Shown here in pieces: positions 1-7,159 of a stretch of 64,000 nt of DNA. Location: contig NZ_LT629742.1 of the NCBI RefSeq assembly GCF_900104895.1, forward strand, positions 3,100,001 through 3,164,000. The letters run 5' to 3'. Below the pieces are notes generated by a model. It had not been told where the DNA came from and made no database searches. It worked only from the letters and a program-made list of their open reading frames with translations. The first letter of the stretch is position 1; each line of letters opens with the position of its first letter. The stretch comes from Microterricola viridarii. Its GTDB lineage: Bacteria > Actinomycetota > Actinomycetes > Actinomycetales > Microbacteriaceae. The position numbers were made by a program, and so were the translations under genes.

Positions 1-30
1 GCGCTCCTCCTCTCCGACACTAGCAGGGCA

Positions 31-54
31 TATGTTGTATTGTCAGAACAAAGT
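31..54 (+). promoter_or_regulatory. candidate operator upstream of the GntR regulator
   Basis: This 24-bp stretch matches the stretch at 2702-2725 (read on minus, in front of iolC) at about 16 of 24 positions with no gaps. Both begin TATGT, carry TGT at positions 11-13 and end ACAAAGT. The ten bases at 41-50 (TGTCAGAACA) fit 9 of 10 positions of the reverse complement of the Corynebacterium IolR motif KGWCHTRACA as I remember it. It lies 45 bp before the regulator start, so autoregulation, or control of a divergent gene left of the window, is plausible. This is inference from two sites only. Confidence 0.5.
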
Positions 55-98
55 CACGGTCGTTTGCCCCTCGTCGGGCAGCAGAAGGCGAGCTCAGC

Positions 99-848
99 AT
101 GGCCATCGCAACGCGAGATCTGTTCCTCGACCTGGACCGCTCCAGCCCCGTCCCGCTCTACTTCCAGTTGGCCGAGCGCCTCCGCGCCGCCATCGAGGGC
201 GGCGTGCTCGAACCCGGCGCCCGCATCGAGAACGAGGTGGCGCTCGCGGCCCAGATCGGGATGTCGCGCCCCACCGTGCGCCGCGCGATCCAGGAGCTCG
301 TCGACCAGGGCCTCCTCGTGCGCCGGCGCGGGGTCGGCACCCAGGTGGTGCGCGGGCGGTTCGCCCGCGAGGTCCAGCTGTCCAGCCTGCACGACGACCT
401 GGTGCGGGGCAATCGAGAGCCGAGCACGCGTGTTCTGGAGTACCGAGTCGTCGCCGCCGACGCCGAGCTCGCCGCACAGCTCGGCGTCGAACCGGGCACC
501 GAGCTGCTTTCCCTCGAACGGCTGCGCTCCGCCGACGGCGTGCCGATCGGCCACCTGCGCAACCACCTGGCCCCCGAGTATTCGGACATCCCGCGCGAAG
601 CCCTCGAGCGTTTCGGCCTCTACCAACTGCTCCGTGGGCGCGGTGCCAGCATGCGTGTCGCCAAGCAGAGCATCGGTGCGCGGGCCGCGAGCGCCCGCGA
701 GGCCGAGCTGCTCGAGACCGAGGTGGGGGCCCCACTGCTCACCATGTCCCGGTCGCTCTACGACGACACAGGGCGGGCGGTCGAGTACGGCTCGCACTGC
801 TACCGCCCGGACCTGTACTCCTTCGAGGTCACGCTGGTCGAGAAGTAG
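99..848 (+). CDS. GntR/HutC-family transcriptional regulator, IolR-like
   Basis: A 249-residue one-domain-pair regulator. Residues about 18-85 form the winged helix-turn-helix of the GntR family (SRPTVRRAIQELVDQGLLVR), and residues about 90-245 look like the UTRA ligand-binding domain typical of the HutC subfamily. Length is normal for the family. The start is the ATG following AGGCGAGC. Its 3' end overlaps the convergent iolC-operon gene by 20 bp (829-848), and a motif shared with the iolC promoter lies upstream of both. It is therefore probably the local regulator of inositol or related sugar catabolism, equivalent in role to IolR of Corynebacterium. The effector cannot be read from the sequence. 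Confidence 0.85.
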   Translation: MAIATRDLFLDLDRSSPVPLYFQLAERLRAAIEGGVLEPGARIENEVALAAQIGMSRPTVRRAIQELVDQGLLVRRRGVGTQVVRGRFAREVQLSSLHDDLVRGNREPSTRVLEYRVVAADAELAAQLGVEPGTELLSLERLRSADGVPIGHLRNHLAPEYSDIPREALERFGLYQLLRGRGASMRVAKQSIGARAASAREAELLETEVGAPLLTMSRSLYDDTGRAVEYGSHCYRPDLYSFEVTLVEK

Positions 849-1731
849 CCGCGGCGCCGTGCACCAGCCCGGCGGCGGAGTCGACGGCCGACGCGACGTC
901 CCCGCCGCGCGGGTAGAGCAGGGTGCGCCCGACGACCAACCCGCGCACACCCGGCTGGGCGAGGGCGGCGGCCCAACTGGCGTAGACCTCGTCCGGTTGT
1001 GCGTTCGGGTCGCCGCCGAGCAGGAGCGTCGGCAGCGTGGTCGCGGCCATCACGCGCTCCATCTCAGGCACGACGGGAAGCTTCATCCAGCTGTAGGCCG
1101 AGCTCGTCCCGAGCGCCGAGGCGATCGCGATCGAGCGGATGACGGCATCCGTGCTCAGATCGTTCACGATCGCGCCGTCGCGCCACTCGCTGAGGAACGG
1201 CTCGAGCATGATCGGCAGCCGGGCGGACGCGGCTTGGCCGACGGCGCCGGCGGCTGACTCGAGGGTCGGCGCGGTTGCCGGGTCGGCGAGGTTGACCCGG
1301 AGCAACAGCTTGGCGGCGTCGAGGCCGGAGGCGACGGCGCCCGCCACGTCGTACCCGGTGAAGCGGTCGTCCATCTCGAAGGCCGCGCCGCGCAGGCCGC
1401 CCCGGTTCATGGAGCCGACGACGACCTTGCCGTCGAGGGCGCCCAGCAGGGCAAGGTCATCGATGATGTCAGGCGTCGCGAGCATGCCGTCCACGCCGGG
1501 GCGGGCGAGCGCGACGACCAGGCGCGCGAGCAGCTCGGTGCGGTCGGCCATCGCGCGCGGGTCCGCCCCGACGGCCAGTGCGCCCCGCCCGGGGTGGTCA
1601 GCAGCGATGAGCAGCAGCCGGTTGTCGCCCTGCAGGAGCGGGCGTCGCGCGCGGGAGGCCAGGGCCTCGGCGATGGCGGCGGGGTTGACCGCACGCGTCT
1701 CGCGCAGCCCGGCGAGGTCGAGCGCGCTCAT
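829..1731 (-). CDS. Cgl0159-family (beta/alpha)8-barrel aldolase-like protein
   Basis: A 300-residue protein resembling the (beta/alpha)8 proteins encoded beside iolC in corynebacteria and related to class I aldolases of the DeoC/LacD type. Typical features are the strand-end motifs LLLIAADHPGRG near residue 37, VVVGSMNRGG, KLLLRVN, MLEPFLSEW and YSWMKLPVV, the last with a lysine in the position usual for Schiff-base aldolases. The chosen ATG overlaps the iolC stop as ATGA, so the two genes are translationally coupled. A role in splitting the phosphorylated 2-deoxy-5-keto-gluconate made by IolC is likely but inferred from context. Longer in-frame starts upstream would lie inside iolC and are not used here. 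Confidence 0.75.
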   Translation of the reverse strand: MSALDLAGLRETRAVNPAAIAEALASRARRPLLQGDNRLLLIAADHPGRGALAVGADPRAMADRTELLARLVVALARPGVDGMLATPDIIDDLALLGALDGKVVVGSMNRGGLRGAAFEMDDRFTGYDVAGAVASGLDAAKLLLRVNLADPATAPTLESAAGAVGQAASARLPIMLEPFLSEWRDGAIVNDLSTDAVIRSIAIASALGTSSAYSWMKLPVVPEMERVMAATTLPTLLLGGDPNAQPDEVYASWAAALAQPGVRGLVVGRTLLYPRGGDVASAVDSAAGLVHGAAATSRPA

Positions 1732-2687
1732 ACGAGGGCCGCCATCATCGCCTCGACCTCGGCGCTCGTCGGCATGGCCGTCGAGCACTCCAAGCGGGTG
1801 GCCACGATCGCGCCGGCCGTGTTGGCGAAGTGCAGCGTGCGCTCGAGTGGCCACCCAGAGAGCAGGCCATGGCAGAGCGCTCCGCCGAATCCGTCTCCGG
1901 CGCCGAGCCCGTTGACGACCTCGACCGGGATGGGCAGCGCCTCGACGGTCTCGGTCCGGGTCTTGGCGAGCACGCCCTTCGGCCCCTGCTTGACGATGGC
2001 AAGCTCGACGCCGCGCTCCAGCAGGGCGTCGGCCGCGCGATGCGGGTCGGTCTCCCCCACCGCGATCTCACATTCCTCGCGGTTGCCGACGGCGACCGTG
2101 ACGTGCTCGAGCGCACGCTGAACCTGGGCGCTGGCCTCGGCCTCATCGCTCCAGAACATCGGGCGGTAGTCGAGGTCCAGAATCGTGTTCCCGGTACGCC
2201 CGCGCGCCTCCCACGCGGCGAAGTGCGCGGCGCGGCTGGGCTCCTCGCTCAGGCCGGTCACCGTCGACCAATAGACGCGCGCGGTACGGATCGCGTCGAG
2301 GTCGAGCTCCTCCGCCCGGATGACGAGGTCGGGAGCGAGCGGCTGGCGGTAGAAGTAGAGCGGGAAGTCGTCCGGCGGGAAGATCTCGCAGAAGGTGACC
2401 GGCGTGGCCAGCCCGGCCACCGCGCTCACGAAGCGATTGTCCACGCCAAGACGGGCGGCCTCGGTGCGCACGAAACGGCCGAACGGATCGTTCCCGACCC
2501 GCGTGATGATCCCCACGTCGCGGCCGTGCCTGGCCGCCGCGACGGCGACGTTGGTGGCACTGCCGCCGAGGAACTTGCCGAAGCTGGTGACCTCGTCCAG
2601 CGGGAGACCGGTCTGCAACGGATAGAGGTCCACCCCGGATCTGCCGATCGCCAGAACATCGAACACCACAGGGCTTCCGTCAACCAC
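1728..2687 (-). CDS. iolC: 5-dehydro-2-deoxygluconokinase
   Basis: A 319-residue PfkB/ribokinase-family sugar kinase. The first family signature is the GGSATNVAVAAARHG segment near residue 41, and the second, near residue 260, is NGLGAGDGFGGAL, carrying the catalytic aspartate and anion hole. The substrate-side motif FPPDDFPLYFYRQPLAPD is characteristic of IolC. It phosphorylates 2-deoxy-5-keto-D-gluconate in cytosolic myo-inositol catabolism. It is the first gene of a two-gene minus-strand operon. The upstream region contains a candidate operator at 2702-2725 shared with the regulator gene. Other iol genes are not in the window and may lie to its left. Confidence 0.88.
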   Translation of the reverse strand: MVDGSPVVFDVLAIGRSGVDLYPLQTGLPLDEVTSFGKFLGGSATNVAVAAARHGRDVGIITRVGNDPFGRFVRTEAARLGVDNRFVSAVAGLATPVTFCEIFPPDDFPLYFYRQPLAPDLVIRAEELDLDAIRTARVYWSTVTGLSEEPSRAAHFAAWEARGRTGNTILDLDYRPMFWSDEAEASAQVQRALEHVTVAVGNREECEIAVGETDPHRAADALLERGVELAIVKQGPKGVLAKTRTETVEALPIPVEVVNGLGAGDGFGGALCHGLLSGWPLERTLHFANTAGAIVATRLECSTAMPTSAEVEAMMAALV

Positions 2688-2701
2688 GCTGTCTCCCTCG
2701 A

Positions 2702-2725
2702 ACTTTGTCTTTACATACTGACATA
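2702..2725 (-). promoter_or_regulatory. candidate operator in the iolC promoter region
   Basis: Partner of the site at 31-54. Read on the minus strand it contains TGTAAAGACA, again 9 of 10 to the remembered IolR consensus (reverse complement), at the same offset inside the 24-bp alignment. An internal inverted repeat ATACT-N5-AGTAT overlaps its left half (2714-2728). It lies 15-38 bp upstream of the iolC ATG, so a bound regulator would cover the promoter or the start of the transcript. Confidence 0.5.
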
Positions 2726-2790
2726 GTATTCACCGGCTGCCAAGGGAGCCGGGGCCGGGCCGCCGCGCCCGCCCGCGAGCGGATACGCGG

Positions 2791-2830
2791 ACAGGCCCAG
2801 TCCGCGGGGTTCCCCGCGGAGTGGGCCTGT
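2791..2830. terminator. long hairpin downstream of idnD
   Basis: Two 19-nt arms pair almost perfectly: ACAGGCCCA-g-TCCGCGGGG against CCCCGCGGA-g-TGGGCCTGT, with a 2-nt loop and one G/G mismatch. It begins 13 nt after the idnD stop in the minus direction. No T tract follows, so it is either an actinobacterial-type terminator without a U tail or a 3' stabilising structure insulating iolC from the gluconate operon. Confidence 0.6.
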
Positions 2831-2842
2831 CGGCATCGAGTG

Positions 2843-3889
2843 TTAGGAGAAGCGCAGCAGCACCTTGCCGCTGGCGGCGGAGTCGCGCGCGACCTCGAAC
2901 GCCTGGAGCGCGTCGGCGGCGTCGAACTCGTGCGTGACGACCGGTCCCACCTGCAGCGAGCCGTCCGCCAGCGCGGCGATGACGTCGTCGATCTCGTCGT
3001 TGAAGCGGAACGAGCCGACGAGCTCGAGCTCGCGGGTGATCGCCAGCGAGATCAGCGCGGGCTGCTCGCCGGAGGGCAGCAGGCCCACCATGACGACACG
3101 GCCGCCGCGGGTCGTGCCGCGCACGGCCGAGGCGAGGCCGCGGTAGTTGCCCGAGGTCTCAAAGGCGATGTCGGCCTGCACGGCGGCGATGGAGTCGGCA
3201 TCCGTCGCCACGATCGTGCGCGTGGCGCCGACGGCGGTGGCGATCTCGAGCGGCTTGTCGAACATGTCGACGGCGATGATCTCGGCGGCGCCTGCGCGCT
3301 TCAGCACGGCGACGGTGAGCGCGCCGATCGGGCCGCTGCCGACGACGAGCACCCGCTTGCCGCTGACGTCACCGGCGCGCGAGACCGCGTGCCAGGCCAC
3401 GGCGGCGGGCTCGACAAGGGCAGCCTCGCGCAGCGAGAGGCCGGCCGGCAGGGCGCGGAGCATGCGCGCGGGCAAGACGGCGAACCGGGCGAAGGCGCCC
3501 TCGGTGTGCGGGAAGCGCGCCGCACTGCCGAGGTAGGTGCAGCCGGGCGAGAGGTTGGGGCGGTCGGCCGGGTAGGGCGTCCCGTCGCCGGGGCCGGGCG
3601 TCGCGGGGTGCACCGCGACGTCGGTTCCGGATGCCGGGCCGCTGCCGTCGGCCGCGGCGACGAGGACGCGGCCGACGACCTCGTGGCCGAGCAGCATCGG
3701 CGCCTTGAGGATGGACTCCCCCGCCGCGCCGTGCTGCCAGTAGTGCAGGTCCGAGCCGCAGATGCCGCCGTAGGCGATCTCGACGACGGCCTCGTCGGCG
3801 GCCGGGGTCGGCACAGGGACAGACTCGATGCGCATGTCGCCCGCGCTGTGCGCGACGACGCCGAGGGTTTCGGTGGGGATGGTGCTCAT
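2843..3889 (-). CDS. idnD: L-idonate 5-dehydrogenase-like zinc alcohol dehydrogenase
   Basis: A 348-residue medium-chain dehydrogenase. Catalytic zinc ligands are visible in GGICGSDLHYW (Cys), LLGHEVVGRV (His-Glu) and ALVEPAAVAWHAV (Glu). The NAD(P)-binding Rossmann motif is VLVVGSGPIGALTVAVLK near residue 170. IdnD oxidises L-idonate to 5-ketogluconate in the cytosol. It follows idnO by 24 bp, and reduction of 5-ketogluconate by IdnO would complete conversion to gluconate. The lobe that normally binds the structural zinc with four cysteines has only one cysteine here (PADRPNLSPGC), so structural zinc is probably lost. A related sorbitol or threonine-type dehydrogenase is the alternative. Confidence 0.8.
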   Translation of the reverse strand: MSTIPTETLGVVAHSAGDMRIESVPVPTPAADEAVVEIAYGGICGSDLHYWQHGAAGESILKAPMLLGHEVVGRVLVAAADGSGPASGTDVAVHPATPGPGDGTPYPADRPNLSPGCTYLGSAARFPHTEGAFARFAVLPARMLRALPAGLSLREAALVEPAAVAWHAVSRAGDVSGKRVLVVGSGPIGALTVAVLKRAGAAEIIAVDMFDKPLEIATAVGATRTIVATDADSIAAVQADIAFETSGNYRGLASAVRGTTRGGRVVMVGLLPSGEQPALISLAITRELELVGSFRFNDEIDDVIAALADGSLQVGPVVTHEFDAADALQAFEVARDSAASGKVLLRFS

Positions 3890-3913
3890 GTTCTTCTCCG
3901 CTACTTCTGGGAA

Positions 3914-4687
3914 CTAAACGACGACCGTCATGCCGCCGTCGATGAAGACGACCTGACCGTTGACAAAGTTGGAGCCGGCAGAGGCCAGCCACACCGCGGG
4001 ACCAACAAGGTCTTCAACCGTGCCCCAGCGGTGGGCGGGCGTGCGCCCCAGGATCCACTCGTTGAAGACGGTGTCGTCGACGAGGTTCTGCGTCATCTCG
4101 GTGTGGATGTAGCCCGGCGCGATCGCGTTGATCTGCAGGCCGTGCGACGCCCACTCGGCCGTCATGGCACGGGTGAGGTTGCGGATGCCGCCCTTGGACG
4201 CCGTGTACGGCGCGATGGTCGGCCGGGCCAGGTCGGTCTGCACGGAGGCGACGTTGATGATCTTGCCCGCACCGCGCGGGATCATGTGGCGGGCGGCCTC
4301 GCGGCCGACCAGGAAGGCGCTGGTGAGGTTGGTGCGGAGCACCCGCTCCCAGTCCTCGACGTCGAGGTCGAGCATCGGGACGCGGTGCTGCACGCCGGCG
4401 TTGTTGACCAGGATGGCAAGCGGGCCGACCTCGGCCTCGACCCAGTTGATGGCGGATGCCGCGGCCGCGGCGTCCGTGACGTCGAAGGCGATCGCGCGCA
4501 CGCGCTCCTCGCCGATCTCGGCCGCCAAGGCCGCGCGGGCGGCTTCCAGCCGCGCCTCGTCGAGGCCGTTCAGCACGATGGTCGCGCCGGCGGCCGCGAG
4601 GCCCCGGGCGATCGCCGAGCCGATTCCCCGGCTGGAGCCGGTGACGAGGGCAATCTTGCCTGTGAGATCGAACATGTTCAGTGTCAT
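3914..4687 (-). CDS. idnO: gluconate 5-dehydrogenase (SDR family)
   Basis: A 257-residue classical short-chain dehydrogenase. It has the TGSSRGIG cofactor motif near residue 16, NNAG near residue 94, the active serine in NVASVQTD, and the YTASKGG motif supplying catalytic Tyr and Lys. The C-terminal NGQVVFIDGGMT is typical of the family. IdnO interconverts D-gluconate and 5-keto-D-gluconate. It lies between gntP upstream and idnD downstream on the same strand, consistent with an idonate/ketogluconate route into gluconate. The start could also be the second Met (MFDLTG), four residues later. Confidence 0.87.
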   Translation of the reverse strand: MTLNMFDLTGKIALVTGSSRGIGSAIARGLAAAGATIVLNGLDEARLEAARAALAAEIGEERVRAIAFDVTDAAAAASAINWVEAEVGPLAILVNNAGVQHRVPMLDLDVEDWERVLRTNLTSAFLVGREAARHMIPRGAGKIINVASVQTDLARPTIAPYTASKGGIRNLTRAMTAEWASHGLQINAIAPGYIHTEMTQNLVDDTVFNEWILGRTPAHRWGTVEDLVGPAVWLASAGSNFVNGQVVFIDGGMTVVV

Positions 4688-4714
4688 AACGCTCCTCGGT
4701 GGTGCTGTGTGCTG

Positions 4715-4753
4715 GCGGGGGCGCGCATCGCTGATCGCGATACGCGCCCCCGC
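4715..4753. terminator. hairpin between gntP and idnO
   Basis: An 11-bp perfect stem (GCGGGGGCGCG against CGCGCCCCCGC) with a 17-nt loop sits between the gntP stop and the idnO start. It may end part of the gntP message or stabilise it, so that idnO and idnD are expressed at a different level. No T tract is seen in the minus direction. Confidence 0.5.
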
Positions 4754-4791
4754 AGAACTGTTGTGTTACCCAGTGGCACTAACCAGTGGTA

Positions 4792-6195
4792 CTAAAAGGT
4801 GCTGGCAATCAAGTAGATGGCGAGCGAGAGGATGAAGCCGCAGGCACCGATCAGGGCCTGGCCGACGGTCCAGGTCTTCAGCGTGGTCTTGGTGTCCATG
4901 CCGAAGAACTTGCTCACCAGCCAGAAGCCGGAGTCGTTGACGTGGCCGGCGAACACCGAACCAGCCGCGAGGCTGAGCACGATGGCAACGGTCTGCACCG
5001 CGTTGAACTCGGGGTTGCCGAGCACGACCGGCTGGATGAGCGCGGCGGCGGTGGTGAGGGCGACGGTGGCCGAGCCCTGGGCGATGCGCACGACGGCGGC
5101 GATGACGAAGCCGGCGACGATGACCGGCAGGCCGATCGCGTCGAGCGAGTCGGCAATGGCGTTGCCGATTCCGCTGGCGCGCAGGACGCCACCGAACATT
5201 CCACCGGCACCGGTGATGAGGATGATGGAACAGATCGGGCCGAGCGCGCTGTCGACGACGGTCTCAACGAGCGAGCGCTCCTTCTGCTGGCGCCATCCGA
5301 GCAGCCACATGGCCATCAGCACGGTGATCAGCAGGGCGATCGGCACCTCGCCGAATGCGCGCAGGATCTGGACCCAGGTGTCCTCGAGCGAGACGACGCC
5401 GGCCGTTGCCAGCATGTTCAGGCCCGTGTTGAGGAAGATCAGGCCGAGCGGCAGCAGCAGCAGGAAGACGATGGTGCCGAGCTTCGGGGCCGAACGGAAC
5501 TTGTTCTCGATCGAGTCCGACGGGGCGTCCAGGATGGTCGGCACGGGGATGTTGAAGCGACGGCCGAGGAATCCACCGAAGAGGTAGCCGGCGAGGTACC
5601 AGGTCGGGATGGCGACGAGGAGGCCGAAGATCAGCACGAGTCCGACGTCGGCACCGAGCAGGCCGGTGGCGGCAACGGGGCCCGGGTGCGGCGGCACGAA
5701 GATGTGCATGACCGAGAAGGCCGCTGCGGCGGGGAACGCGTACAGGAGCAGCGAGCCGCCGAGGCGACGCGCCACCGTGAAGATGATCGGCAGCATCACG
5801 ACGAGGCCGGCGTCGAAGAAGATCGGGAAGCCGAACATCAGCGAGGCGATCGAGAGCGCGAGCGGTGCGCGTTTCTCGCCGAACGTCTTGATCAGGGCGT
5901 TGGTGAGCACCTCTGCTCCACCGCTGACCTCGAGCATGCGGCCGAGCATCGCGCCCAGACCCACGAGCAGCGCGACGCTGCCGAGGGTGGAGCTGAAGCC
6001 GCTCATGAGCGTCGGAACCAGCCCGGCGGCGGGGATGCCCGTAGCAACCGCGGTCACCACGCTGACCACGATCAGCGCCACGAAGGCGTGAATGCGGAAC
6101 TTCATGATCAATACGAGCAGCAGCGCGATTGCGCCGGCTGCGACGAGCAGGAGGCCTGGCGTACCAAGCGTCCAGTTGAGCTCGAGGTCAGTCAT
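4792..6195 (-). CDS. gntP: GntP-family gluconate permease
   Basis: A 467-residue integral membrane protein of the GntP/gluconate:H+ symporter family, with about a dozen hydrophobic segments. Family-typical stretches include HIFVPPHPGPVAATGLLGAD near residue 175 and the conserved GSATVALTTAAALIQP near residue 365. The start MTDLELNW is chosen because an A/G-rich ribosome site (AAGGAAAAG) precedes it and the first membrane helix begins right after; an in-frame start 57 codons upstream would add a non-homologous proline-rich leader. It imports gluconate or related sugar acids for GntK. A palindrome CTGCAC-gga-GTGCAG lies 30 bp upstream at 6225-6239. Confidence 0.92.
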   Translation of the reverse strand: MTDLELNWTLGTPGLLLVAAGAIALLLVLIMKFRIHAFVALIVVSVVTAVATGIPAAGLVPTLMSGFSSTLGSVALLVGLGAMLGRMLEVSGGAEVLTNALIKTFGEKRAPLALSIASLMFGFPIFFDAGLVVMLPIIFTVARRLGGSLLLYAFPAAAAFSVMHIFVPPHPGPVAATGLLGADVGLVLIFGLLVAIPTWYLAGYLFGGFLGRRFNIPVPTILDAPSDSIENKFRSAPKLGTIVFLLLLPLGLIFLNTGLNMLATAGVVSLEDTWVQILRAFGEVPIALLITVLMAMWLLGWRQQKERSLVETVVDSALGPICSIILITGAGGMFGGVLRASGIGNAIADSLDAIGLPVIVAGFVIAAVVRIAQGSATVALTTAAALIQPVVLGNPEFNAVQTVAIVLSLAAGSVFAGHVNDSGFWLVSKFFGMDTKTTLKTWTVGQALIGACGFILSLAIYLIASTF

Positions 6196-6322
6196 CGTTG
6201 TCTTTTCCTTTTTGTGGATTGTTTCTGCACGGAGTGCAGCGCTGCTGGTGAGCAGATGGGGCTGGTGGTGCGGGTAGGTAGTGCAAGTGGATGGAGCGGT
6301 CGGATGCCGCTCAGGTGCTGGG

Positions 6323-6880
6323 TTACGGGGTGGCCGCGTCGATGACGGAGAGCCGGTCGAGCACAAAGCTCACGATGGCGTCCGGCTTCATTGTGAGGTC
6401 AACGATCACTTTGCGCTCGTCGTCCTGCAACGGTTCGAGCGTGCTGAACTGCGAGTCGAGCAGCGTGTTCGGCATGTACTCGTGCACGCGGTGGCTCTGG
6501 CGCTCGGAGATGATCCCGCGTGCGCCGTCCAGGTGCACGAAGACCGTGCTGGGCGCGTAGGCGGTCAGCTGGTCGCGGTATTTGCGCTTGAGCGAGGAGC
6601 AGGCGACGACGATGGGGCGGCCATCGGCCAGCTCGGCGCCGATGCGCTCGGCGATGATCTCCAGCCAGGGCGCGCGGTCTTCGTCGTTCAACGGGTGGCC
6701 GGCAGCCATCTTGGCCTTGTTGGCGCGGGGGTGCAGGTCGTCGCCATCGATGAACTCAATGCCCAGCGCGGCGGCGAGGGCGGTTCCGATGGTCGACTTA
6801 CCCGAGCCCGACACACCCATCACGATGAGCGGGGGAACGTTTGCGGGCACGGTGTTGCCATGCACAGGGTGATCAGACAC
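6323..6880 (-). CDS. gntK: gluconokinase
   Basis: A 185-residue P-loop carbohydrate kinase. The Walker A motif is VMGVSGSGKST near residue 20. Family motifs follow: FIDGDDLHP, NKAKMAAGHPLNDEDRAPWL, VVACSSLKRKYRD and HRVHEYMPNTLLDSQ. It phosphorylates gluconate to 6-phosphogluconate, the substrate of the divergent gnd gene 280 bp away. The N-terminal 15 residues before the P-loop are slightly longer than in E. coli GntK. It is the first gene of the minus-strand gluconate cluster, and an inverted repeat at 6910-6947 lies in its promoter region. Confidence 0.95.
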   Translation of the reverse strand: MSDHPVHGNTVPANVPPLIVMGVSGSGKSTIGTALAAALGIEFIDGDDLHPRANKAKMAAGHPLNDEDRAPWLEIIAERIGAELADGRPIVVACSSLKRKYRDQLTAYAPSTVFVHLDGARGIISERQSHRVHEYMPNTLLDSQFSTLEPLQDDERKVIVDLTMKPDAIVSFVLDRLSVIDAATP

Positions 6881-6909
6881 GATCTTGGACTCCTCAGACG
6901 CTTCATTAC

Positions 6910-6947
6910 ATCTGATTCTTCATCGATACTAGATTCATAAATCAGAT
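6910..6947. promoter_or_regulatory. candidate operator for the gluconate cluster
   Basis: Perfect 8-bp arms ATCTGATT and AATCAGAT are separated by 22 bp in an A+T-rich island 30 bp upstream of gntK. The surroundings also repeat GATTC. Arms of this size at two to three helical turns suit a dimeric or paired-dimer regulator. It does not resemble the Corynebacterium GntR1 site as I remember it, and no gluconate regulator gene is present in the window. Confidence 0.4.
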
Positions 6948-7159
6948 TTATTAGGAATACGCTAACACGTCGAAAGTTCCTCAGCTCCCACTCATCCGAC
7001 GCCCACGCCAGCCCCAGCGAACGGTTGGCTCCCGCCCAGCACCTGACACTGGCACCTCGTTTGTCATGCGAGCATGAGGTGGTCAGGGCTTTGCTAGCGT
7101 TGACGCAGGGCGGATCACTCTGCCCGCTATTCCACCCAACCTCGTATTGGAGCATCCCC

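Noticed and set aside
2705-4795. A 696-codon plus-strand frame
   Set aside because: It is antisense to idnD and idnO, whose motifs are complete, and it lacks any recognisable domain.
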